In this document: one piece after another, positions 16,756-24,483 of the stretch
Position numbering within the stretch: position 1 is the first letter of the stretch
How the letters are laid out: every line of letters begins with the position of its first letter
DNA from: Bacteroidales bacterium
Lineage (GTDB): Bacteria > Bacteroidota > Bacteroidia > Bacteroidales > Lentimicrobiaceae
Assembly: GCA_022837485.1 (NCBI GenBank)
Contig: JALHHH010000004.1
Location: forward strand, 47,714 to 111,713
Direction of reading: 5' to 3'
Length of the DNA: 64,000 bases
Translations under genes and position numbers: made by a program
Notes under the pieces: model-generated
The model's database searches: none
Seen by the model: the letters and a program-made list of their open reading frames with translations, nothing else
Told to the model about the DNA's origin: nothing

Positions 16756-18345
16756 TTAAGCCTTTTTACTTCGGGTAAGTACGATGGTTTGCTCCAGCTT
16801 TGACTCAATCTGCTCCAGTTCGGCCTCAAAGAAGTGACGGTCGCTGCCGTATGGTTTCAGATTGGCGATGGTGTTTTCAGTCTCGTCGTATTTGGCAAGG
16901 TACACCTTATCCATCCATTCCATATTGCGGGCTTCGTTAAACTTAAGTGCAAAGAGTTTTTCTCCGTGAAGCTCCAGCGTTCCAAGCATGGAAATCTTAC
17001 CGGCCGAGGAGGTCATGGTAATATATCGCGAAGGTCTGTTGATGGAAGCCAGGGAGCGGTATACCTTGCTAAATACTTCATTTACTCTTGCCAGCGGCTG
17101 AGTAAAGTAGTGGTGCTCGCCCGTTGGCCTGGCCATGTACATCGAGTGGAAGCCTACTCCAAGCATCGCAAGAAGATTTCCAAGGTCGATCCAGTTCTGT
17201 GCCGAACGATCCACGTCCACCTCTCCGTTTTCTTTTGTGTAAAGGCTGATGTGGTTCATGATCGGGCTCTGGCTTTTCAGGGTTACACCGTGAGCCCTTA
17301 GTCTGCGGGTGGCAGCCACCGTTGCGGGATTCATCAGTTCATGCGGGGTTGAAAAATGCGACATAAGTACCATTTGAACCCCATTGTCGACCAATTCCCT
17401 GAAAAGGTCAAGCATGCGCTGGTATTCCGGCATAAGAATCATTTCGGGATTGAACGTTAATACTCTGGTGCCAAGCCTGATGGTTTTGATGTGACCAAGA
17501 GCCGGATCTTCAATAACCGGTCTGACGTAGGCTTCAAAGCGATCGGCACTGATGTAGCCGCCATCGCCGCCGGTAATGAGAACGTCGGTGACCTCGGGAT
17601 GACGTTTCAGGTACTGATGGATTTGTTCAATGTCGCGCTGCAGAAACATATCCTCGTCGCCTCTGACCTGTGCATGACGGAAGCAGTAGTTGCAGAAGGC
17701 AAAACAGTTTTGAGTCTGTACGTCAAAAATTAGCTGGCACTGGGGATACTTATGCTGACTTCCTTCAACGATCTCAAGCTCACCCTCGTCGTTGATAAAA
17801 GCTGGTTTATTAAGCTGTTGCTTGCCGTCGTGGGGATTGGTCTCCTTTATGTAATCCTTTACAATCTTCTGTTTTTCTTCGTCACTTTCAGCACTCAGAT
17901 ATGCTTTGGCTACATCTCTCCGGATCATTCCGGGCTGGGGAAATACCAGCTGAAAGATGGAATCTTTATTGAAATTATCCCAGTCAATGGCGTTAAGCAC
18001 GTGACGGGTAGCCATGAAGCGATACACTTTAATAAAAAGTTCCCTCTCTTCGTAATGTCCGATGTGAATGCCGTTTTCCTCCAGCCGGGCAGTGATTTCA
18101 CGGAAACCCTTCAATCCGGAGTATTGTTTCCGGTCACTGACTGTGAAAAGAGCCCTGTTACGAAAAGCCGAATATGCAGGATAGGCTGCCTGAAGCCTGT
18201 TGAGGAGCCCGGCCGGCAACAGATTCTCATTCATAATAACTTCACGGATTTCCTCAGGATATTGCCCGGTCGTCAGGATTTCTTCAATCTCTTTCTGCGT
18301 AAACAACGCATTCTCCTTTGTCTCTGTTAGTTTAGTGGTGCTCAT
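16756..18345 (-). CDS. KamA-family radical SAM amino acid 2,3-aminomutase with altered side-chain pocket
   Basis: The 529-residue enzyme has the radical SAM cluster motif CFAFCNYC (Cys214, Cys218, Cys221), the SAM motif GGDGG (259-263), Arg223 two residues after the last cysteine (equivalent to Arg134 that holds the substrate carboxylate in lysine 2,3-aminomutase) and the PLP lysine Lys450 in AGK (Lys337 equivalent). Counting back from Lys450, the positions of Asp293 and Asp330, which bind the lysine side-chain amino group, are Arg406 and Thr443. Glutamate 2,3-aminomutase has Lys and Asn there, so an acidic substrate is favoured. The zinc-binding C-terminus of clostridial KamA is absent and the N-terminus is longer (family about 416). 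It is first in the operon. Confidence 0.85.
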   Translation of the reverse strand: MSTTKLTETKENALFTQKEIEEILTTGQYPEEIREVIMNENLLPAGLLNRLQAAYPAYSAFRNRALFTVSDRKQYSGLKGFREITARLEENGIHIGHYEERELFIKVYRFMATRHVLNAIDWDNFNKDSIFQLVFPQPGMIRRDVAKAYLSAESDEEKQKIVKDYIKETNPHDGKQQLNKPAFINDEGELEIVEGSQHKYPQCQLIFDVQTQNCFAFCNYCFRHAQVRGDEDMFLQRDIEQIHQYLKRHPEVTDVLITGGDGGYISADRFEAYVRPVIEDPALGHIKTIRLGTRVLTFNPEMILMPEYQRMLDLFRELVDNGVQMVLMSHFSTPHELMNPATVAATRRLRAHGVTLKSQSPIMNHISLYTKENGEVDVDRSAQNWIDLGNLLAMLGVGFHSMYMARPTGEHHYFTQPLARVNEVFSKVYRSLASINRPSRYITMTSSAGKISMLGTLELHGEKLFALKFNEARNMEWMDKVYLAKYDETENTIANLKPYGSDRHFFEAELEQIESKLEQTIVLTRSKKA

Positions 18346-18897
18346 CTTTCTTGGGTTTGTTATATTGTAAGGCTATGAGGTGTAGTTGTTTACAACCGCC
18401 TGAATTAATTTGCTGAAGGAGTGTGAAAATGCAACTCAGAAATCCATAAGTGGATATGAGTCGGTTTTTTGGTGAATCCCCGTGGTAACGTTTGCATTAT
18501 ACGCAACTTCCGGGTTGCCTGACGTGTGGTTTCCCGCACGTCCGGATACTGCTGAAATCGGAAAATAGGGCAGGAGAGGGGTATTACAAATGCCTGTATA
18601 TAAGCAATTTGCGGAGATTGTGGGAGTGGTAAAGGAGTTTAATTTCATCATATCAACGACAGGTGAGGCCTTTGTAATTTGAGGGGATGAAATTACACAA
18701 AGACTTGGATTGAAACTAAATACTATCAATATTTTTTTAAACAAAATGCCAATACTGCCGGGGATGGATTTTGCCCGCCCGATAAAGTGGTGAATCCTAC
18801 AAAAGATGGTTTTAAATTGTATTTAAAATGCTTGAAATGAATAATATATGGACTGTCTTACGTATTATTTAACATATGGGAAAAACAATTTTTTAAA
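18346..18897. other. Gene-free stretch upstream of the aminomutase operon
   Basis: About 550 bases that hold the promoter and leader of the aminomutase operon (minus). I found no clear TAnnTTTG box for it, no hairpin with a U-run and no recognisable riboswitch. A 102-codon minus-strand frame inside has no recognisable protein features. Confidence 0.5.
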
Positions 18898-19686
18898 TTA
18901 CTGATGCAACCGGCTGACCAGGGGAGTAACGAATTCAACCGGAAGAAAGCGGAGGAGGAAGACTGCCAGCCGGTGCATACGACCGTGAACTGCCCTTTTT
19001 TTACCTTTCATCATAGCATTATATGCAAATTCCGCAACTTCACCGGCGGTTGCAGAAGGCATCATTTTCATCAGGGCGGGGTTTTTAAACTCTGCCGCCT
19101 CCTGAAAACCAGTAATTACGGGCCCGGGACTTAAAGATGTAATGGTAACTCCGGTTCCTTTGGTTTCATGTGCCAGTGCATCGGAAAGCGACAATACATA
19201 GGCTTTGGATGCATAATACACCGACATCAGAGGCCCGGGCATGAAGCCGGCCAAAGATGCAACGTTCAGGATTTTCCCGTATCTGGCTTTCAGCATATCG
19301 GGAAGGAACTCGTGGCTAAGCCGGGTAAGGGCTTCAATATTCAGCCTGATCATGCGCATTAACTTTTCCTGATCGGCCTCGGCAAAAGGTCCCAGGTCGC
19401 CGAATCCGGCATTGTTGACGAGGATCTCTACGGTGAAGCCTCCGGAGCGGACAAATTGTATCAGCTTGTTTCTCTCTTCCGTTATGGCCAGATCTGCAGT
19501 AAATGTGTGTACGGTAACGTTGTGCTTTAGCCTTAACTGTTTCGCCAGGTTCTCGAGTTTTTTGCCAGTGCGGGCGGTAAGTATGAGATTATGCTTTTGG
19601 GATGCCATAATAAGGGCGAGTTCGAAGCCTATGCCGCCCGAGGCACCGGTAATCAGAGCAAAACACTTGTCGGATTCCATATTCAT
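18898..19686 (-). CDS. Short-chain dehydrogenase/reductase (SDR)
   Basis: The 262-residue protein is a classical SDR: nucleotide motif TGASGGIG (residues 14-21), NNAG near 90, and catalytic Ser in NVASLAG with YYASK (Tyr and Lys) near 155-160. The family resemblance is to the DltE/YqjQ-like SDR group whose substrates are mostly unknown. Residues 235-262 end in a hydrophobic helix (MHRLAVFLLRFLPVEFVTPLV), suggesting membrane association. It is a single gene on minus, separated from the receptor gene upstream by a terminator. Confidence 0.85.
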   Translation of the reverse strand: MNMESDKCFALITGASGGIGFELALIMASQKHNLILTARTGKKLENLAKQLRLKHNVTVHTFTADLAITEERNKLIQFVRSGGFTVEILVNNAGFGDLGPFAEADQEKLMRMIRLNIEALTRLSHEFLPDMLKARYGKILNVASLAGFMPGPLMSVYYASKAYVLSLSDALAHETKGTGVTITSLSPGPVITGFQEAAEFKNPALMKMMPSATAGEVAEFAYNAMMKGKKRAVHGRMHRLAVFLLRFLPVEFVTPLVSRLHQ

Positions 19687-19778
19687 GTTAATTGTTGCCT
19701 TTCAAACTTTAATACGAACAAAAAGTTCAACCGTTTCCGGCGGTTTTGCAAAATTTATGAAAATGCCGGATAAAAAAA

Positions 19779-19800
19779 GAGCCGGGCAAAAGCCCGGCTC
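19779..19800 (-). terminator. Intrinsic terminator of the TonB-dependent receptor gene
   Basis: GAGCCGGGC and GCCCGGCTC form a 9-base GC-rich stem with a four-base loop. On the minus strand it is followed by seven T residues, 24 bases after the receptor stop. Confidence 0.9.
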
Positions 19801-19823
19801 CGGAATTTAAATTTATCGGTGTG

Positions 19824-22800
19824 TTAGAAACTGTACCTTACGCCGATCTGAAGTTGCCAAACCTGCGTGTAGTTGAAAAGAGGGGAGTAGGTTTCGGTGA
19901 GATATTCGCCTTTAGCCTTAACCATCGAGAAGCTGGGAACATTGTTCTCATCCTTGCCTTCGTATTTCAGGATTCTGCCATTGTTTGAACCCGAATTGGT
20001 TTTGTAAACACCCCATTCGCTGTTGATTAAGTTGCCGACGTTCAGGCAGTCGAGGCTGAACTGAAGTGTGTTGGTTCTTCCTGCAACCTTGAAGTAATAC
20101 TCACGTGCAACCCGCAGGTCGAATCTGTTAACCCATGGAGCGCGTGCAGCGTAAGCTTCAGCGTATTCGCCTTTATGGCTGCTGAGGTATTTGTCCTGTT
20201 CTACAAATTTGAAGAAAGCATCTTCATCTTCAGGGCTGACAAATTTAATCTCACCTTTTTCACTTGGAATGTAGATCAGATCTGTAGCAATACCATCGCC
20301 ATTCATGTCGTTGGTATACGTAAAGCTGTTGCCGTAAGGAGTGAATCCTGAGTAGAACAGATTCACCATTGTAGCAGAATTTAAACTCTTGTTACCCCAG
20401 GGAATTTTGTAGGAGGCAGAAGCAATTACTTTTGAAGGAACAACATATTGTGAACGCTGAGCCAAAGGAAGGTGTGGTCCGTCGATCTGGATGAGTCCTG
20501 TATAAGCTGATGCTGCATTACTTCCGGGCATGCCGGAGACCTCTTTCGATTCGGTAAAGGTGTAGGCAAACATCATGTTCAGATCTTTCACGGGTTCTGT
20601 GAAAACGGAAATGTTGCCGATTGCACCCCAGCCGTCGTTCGTATTTGAAAGCACGTAGGCATTCTTTGAGTTGTACACCAGGTCAGCTCTTGCAGGATAA
20701 ATGTACCTGTCATCAGCACCGCTGAAACGATTCCAGGTTTCATCGGGTTGTTTGAGGTCGTAATTCTGTAACATTACGCCATTGATGGTTTTAGTAAAGA
20801 TACCTTCCAGAGTTACCGATAACGGGAAAGAGGCAGGAATTTCATAATCCAAAGCGAGTGAAGATTTCCATACCTGAGGCATTTTGAAGTCAGGATCGAT
20901 GGCATTAATATCTCTCGGGAGTGCTCCGTCTTCCGGAGTAATGGTGTTTTGTAATCCTAATCTTTCAATCATTTCATCAACACTGGTGATCATTGCACCC
21001 GAAAGCAGGGCAAGATTGGGATCTGTGCTTGTAACGTTACCATCGGAATCATACTTTGTTACAGCAGCATAGCTTCCCTGTACCATGCCTGAATTGGTCG
21101 GCATATTGGTGAAGAACACGAGTGGTAATCTTCCGGCAAACAGACCGGTACCGCCGCGAAGTTTCATTTTCTGGTCACCCATAATGTCCCAATTGAAACC
21201 TACTCTGGGTGAAATCTGAACCTTTGCTGTCGGCCATTCGCCTGTATCAAGATTTCTTCCGCCAAAGTCGAGCTCACTGATAGCATTGTTGCTGATGATG
21301 TTGTCTTCGTAAACAAGATAATCGGCACGAATACCATAGGTAAGTTTAAAATCAGGATTTACACTCCATTCGTCCTGGGCATAAACGCCGACCTGATTAA
21401 ATGCAACCTCGGCAGCCGGATTTTTTTCTCCGTCGTAACCATAAGTGATTGCAAAGTCTCTGGGAGCAGCCTGATTCAGAAAGTCATCGATGCTGGCATA
21501 CCGGTAGTAACCGGTTCCATTACGCATGTATGAATTATTCGCCATCTGGTACTCAAAACTTGCTCCGATGGTGAATTTGTGGTTGTTCATGTAAATGTTT
21601 ACGTTGTCAACAACGTTTAAAATGTTGTTGTTAACCCCGTTATTCCATGTAAACAATTCATAGCCTGCAGAGATGTAAGGCTCAAGTATCTGACTGCCAT
21701 CTTCGTTAACACCATACATTATATCAATGAAAGGGAATGGATCTGAATTGGATCCACGCATATCCTTGATCTTTGTGTAAGTGGTCAGAAACTGATTTGA
21801 AATCTTGTTGGAAATACGGCTGTTCAAATCGAAAGCGATGGAGTTAACTGTGTTGTCCTGTGAATAGATGGAGTTTGAGAAGGACATGGAATACTGTGAA
21901 ATACGGTCCATTGAGTTGTTACGAAAACCAGCATCGGTTGAGTTTCCGTTTGTCGGATACCAGGCTTGATTTTTTGTATAGTTGTACCTGATACTCAGTT
22001 TGTTGGAATTATTGATGTTCCAGTCGATACGAGCCATGAGTTTTCTGTTGCTCTCATCGGCGGGGTAATCCGTGTAGGAACCGGGATTGTAGCCGTAATT
22101 CGAAATCAGATGCTGTTTTACAGCCTCCATATCGGAAATGCTTGCACGCGACAGCATCAGATCGGTGTTGGCAACTCCGTCTTCCGACGGCCTGTAGGTT
22201 ACTACCTGACCAGGATTTATTTCATACTCTCCGTTAACAAAAAAGAAAAGCTTGTTTTTGATGATCGGACCACCTAATGATACGCCGTAGGTTTTGGTTG
22301 ATTCCGCATCACGGGTTCCAAAATCAATATCTCCGATCTTGTTGCCGCGCATTTCCTGGTTTTTGTAATAGGTATATGCAGATCCTCTGTACTGATTGGT
22401 ACCCGATTTGGTAATTGCGTTGATTCCACCGCCAATAAAGTTGGTCTGGCGAATGTCGAATGGAGCGACTACAACCTGAATTTCTTCGATCGCATCCAGT
22501 GAAATGGGGTTTCCGCCTCCGGGAAGGTTCGAGCTCAAGCCGAAATTGTTGTTGAAGTTTGCTCCGTCAACGGTAAAGTTGGTGGATCTTCCATCTCCTC
22601 CGGCGAAACTCATCCCGTTTGAATAGGGTGAAAGACGCGTTACATCCTGTATGCCACGATTGATGGTTGGCATCGAATTCAGTTGCATGTTAGAGATGCT
22701 TGTAGAAGCGCCTGTCTTGTCGGCCTGGAATGCCGAAGCTCTTTTTCCGACGACCATTACTTCGCCTAATTCCACAGATCCTTCTTTTAGGATAGCATTC

Positions 22801-23138
22801 AGAACGAAAGTCTGACCCAGGAATAATGTAATGTCAGAATACGTCTCTTTTGAATATCCCACATACGAGACTTCCACTACATAAGGTCCGCCGGTACGCA
22901 TGCCCGGAAGGTTAAATGAACCTTCAGCATTGGTTATAGTTCCGTATTGCGTTCCGGAGGGCTGGTGGATGGCAACCACTGTAGCACCAGGCAGTGATTC
23001 TTTGTTCGTGTTGGTAACACGTCCATTCATCCCGGAAGTGGTAACCTGGCCGACTGCAATGGCTGTTCCCATCAGAAATGCCGCTACAAGCAGGAACTGC
23101 TTCCTGATTTTGAGCAACAACTTGTCTGCTTTTCTCAT
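19824..23138 (-). CDS. Oar-like TonB-dependent receptor with carboxypeptidase-regulatory-like N-terminal domain
   Basis: The 1104-residue protein has a signal peptide (to about AIAVGQ, residue 31), a CarboxypepD_reg-like beta sandwich (residues 36-120, GRVTNTNKESLPGATV and GSFNLPG), a plug domain (residues about 125-260, NFTVDGANFNN, DAIEEIQVV, GGGINAITKSGTN) and a long barrel ending in GVRYSF with terminal Phe. This matches Oar-type receptors rather than SusC: no SusD partner is adjacent and there is no SusC-specific extension. Cargo unknown; Oar-like receptors are linked to protein export or large substrate uptake. Upstream promoter box 23249-23256. Confidence 0.9.
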   Translation of the reverse strand: MRKADKLLLKIRKQFLLVAAFLMGTAIAVGQVTTSGMNGRVTNTNKESLPGATVVAIHQPSGTQYGTITNAEGSFNLPGMRTGGPYVVEVSYVGYSKETYSDITLFLGQTFVLNAILKEGSVELGEVMVVGKRASAFQADKTGASTSISNMQLNSMPTINRGIQDVTRLSPYSNGMSFAGGDGRSTNFTVDGANFNNNFGLSSNLPGGGNPISLDAIEEIQVVVAPFDIRQTNFIGGGINAITKSGTNQYRGSAYTYYKNQEMRGNKIGDIDFGTRDAESTKTYGVSLGGPIIKNKLFFFVNGEYEINPGQVVTYRPSEDGVANTDLMLSRASISDMEAVKQHLISNYGYNPGSYTDYPADESNRKLMARIDWNINNSNKLSIRYNYTKNQAWYPTNGNSTDAGFRNNSMDRISQYSMSFSNSIYSQDNTVNSIAFDLNSRISNKISNQFLTTYTKIKDMRGSNSDPFPFIDIMYGVNEDGSQILEPYISAGYELFTWNNGVNNNILNVVDNVNIYMNNHKFTIGASFEYQMANNSYMRNGTGYYRYASIDDFLNQAAPRDFAITYGYDGEKNPAAEVAFNQVGVYAQDEWSVNPDFKLTYGIRADYLVYEDNIISNNAISELDFGGRNLDTGEWPTAKVQISPRVGFNWDIMGDQKMKLRGGTGLFAGRLPLVFFTNMPTNSGMVQGSYAAVTKYDSDGNVTSTDPNLALLSGAMITSVDEMIERLGLQNTITPEDGALPRDINAIDPDFKMPQVWKSSLALDYEIPASFPLSVTLEGIFTKTINGVMLQNYDLKQPDETWNRFSGADDRYIYPARADLVYNSKNAYVLSNTNDGWGAIGNISVFTEPVKDLNMMFAYTFTESKEVSGMPGSNAASAYTGLIQIDGPHLPLAQRSQYVVPSKVIASASYKIPWGNKSLNSATMVNLFYSGFTPYGNSFTYTNDMNGDGIATDLIYIPSEKGEIKFVSPEDEDAFFKFVEQDKYLSSHKGEYAEAYAARAPWVNRFDLRVAREYYFKVAGRTNTLQFSLDCLNVGNLINSEWGVYKTNSGSNNGRILKYEGKDENNVPSFSMVKAKGEYLTETYSPLFNYTQVWQLQIGVRYSF

Positions 23139-23248
23139 TTTTTGTTGTTTTGGTTAGTGATTTGATTTATTTGCGTGTTGGTTTCTACTTACTCTTTACG
23201 GCCTTTGGTAACAAAAAACTTATGCGATTGTTTCCGAAAAGCATCATG

Positions 23249-23256
23249 CAAAATTA
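23249..23256 (-). promoter_or_regulatory. Candidate promoter -7 box of the Oar-like receptor gene
   Basis: Minus strand TAATTTTG matches TAnnTTTG; a TTTG lies 15 bases further upstream (23272-23275), slightly closer than usual. The leader would be about 105 bases. Confidence 0.45.
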
Positions 23257-23360
23257 TCCAATGCCTTTTTTCAAATGCAGCGTAAACGTTAAGTTATCAT
23301 TAACAATTTGCTGGTTCATAATTAAGTGTTCATTCCAAAAAAAAATTCTGAAAAGATATT

Positions 23361-24143
23361 TTAACCGGTTGTCATCCGTTTGATAAGCCTTAATTTATGG
23401 GTATACTTACCCTGCGAACGGTTAAATACTCCATGATGATCGATCGGGTCGGTACGAACTTCTCCCGAACCGTGTATTACCGTACCCTGGCCTGTCAGTA
23501 TTCCGGTATGAATAATACGCCCTTCTTCATTGTCGAAATAGGCTACATCCCCGGGTTCTATTTCTTCAATCAGGTTAATGAGTTGTCCGTGAGCCGATTG
23601 CTGCCATGCGTCGCGCGGAAGTCTGATTCCGTATCTGGCGAAAACTACCTGTATAAGTCCTGAGCAATCGATACCAAACGGCGATCTGCCGCCCCAGAGA
23701 TACGGAGATTTAAGGTATTCGGATGCAGTATCAGCGATAAGCCTGCCGGCACCCGGGAGAGGTTCTGCTGCATCACCGGCAGAAAGATGGTAGTTGCCAC
23801 CGGGACCGGCAAACATTTCCCCTGAAAGACGGTAAAGGGTACTGCCTCTGACAATTGTTATTGACGGAAGAACATCCGATGAAAGAGTGGCAGTAAGACT
23901 GGTCACAACCATCCGGCTGCTTTGGCTGAGTTGCTCCGGAAGCTCTTCATCCAACAGCGTAATCTGCTTGAAATCACACCAGCCTTCGTAGCCGTCGTGC
24001 CTGGAAACTACGTGAAGCCAGCTTCCCTGACTGCCGGCAATATCAACCAGATCGCCAAACAGCAACTGATTCACCATCTCTGCGGTATCAGAAGGTGCTG
24101 ATCTTACGGCAACAAGCGAAAGAAAACAAATCCCTCCAGACAT
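23361..24143 (-). CDS. NlpC/P60 cysteine peptidase with SH3-like domains
   Basis: The 260-residue protein has N-terminal bacterial SH3-like segments (residues 20-65, GDLVDIAGSQGSWLHVV, and 75-120) and a C-terminal NlpC/P60 domain (residues about 135-255) with catalytic Cys in GIDCSGL and His residues in HTGIL and VIHGSG. Such enzymes cleave the gamma-D-Glu to diamino acid bond in peptidoglycan stem peptides. The N-terminus (ICFLSLVAV) is hydrophobic but short, a possible signal sequence. The ATG lies about 22 bases after the transcription start implied by the box at 24171-24178. Confidence 0.9.
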   Translation of the reverse strand: MSGGICFLSLVAVRSAPSDTAEMVNQLLFGDLVDIAGSQGSWLHVVSRHDGYEGWCDFKQITLLDEELPEQLSQSSRMVVTSLTATLSSDVLPSITIVRGSTLYRLSGEMFAGPGGNYHLSAGDAAEPLPGAGRLIADTASEYLKSPYLWGGRSPFGIDCSGLIQVVFARYGIRLPRDAWQQSAHGQLINLIEEIEPGDVAYFDNEEGRIIHTGILTGQGTVIHGSGEVRTDPIDHHGVFNRSQGKYTHKLRLIKRMTTG

Positions 24144-24170
24144 TGGGCCTGCTTAATATATGGTACCGGG

Positions 24171-24178
24171 CAAATATA
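24171..24178 (-). promoter_or_regulatory. Candidate promoter -7 box of the NlpC/P60 gene
   Basis: Minus strand TATATTTG matches TAnnTTTG, 27 bases before the ATG. Confidence 0.5.
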
Positions 24179-24441
24179 TTGAATTATTTTCCGGTTTCCA
24201 TAGGAAGTAATTAACACTTTTTGGCTGTTTTGTTAATAACTCATGCCGCGTTTTACCTGAGTTTCTGATCTGCTGATAAAAAGTCCTGACTATTGTCGGT
24301 CGTTGGCAAACAGGTCACAGCTTTCGGTTGTTCTTCCCGATTTTGTTTGTGCGACTGAAAACGATCCTGAGCATAACAGGTGTGTTAATGTCTGCACTTT
24401 TGTAAATTAAATGAATTGCGCCTGTCTGTGATTTTTCTTTG

Positions 24442-24449
24442 TATTTTCG
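24442..24449 (+). promoter_or_regulatory. Weak candidate promoter -7 box of pgpH
   Basis: TATTTTCG differs from TAnnTTTG at one base. It overlaps the region of a possible upstream TTG start and so favours the ATG at 24484 as the true start. Confidence 0.35.
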
Positions 24450-24483
24450 GACATTGAAGAAACACCTCAACCCCGGCCGCATT

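Larger units (their letters stand above)
24144..24483. other. Divergent intergenic region between NlpC/P60 gene and pgpH
   Basis: This 340-base stretch carries the promoter of the NlpC/P60 gene (24171-24178, minus) and a weak box in front of pgpH (24442-24449). I see no other structure in the middle. Confidence 0.5.

Noticed and set aside
18436..18744. A 102-codon minus-strand frame
   Set aside because: No recognisable motif, signal peptide or nearby promoter box; composition looks random.
19824..23138. SusC-type polysaccharide receptor
   Set aside because: No SusD gene is adjacent and the plug and N-terminal pattern fit the Oar-like group better.
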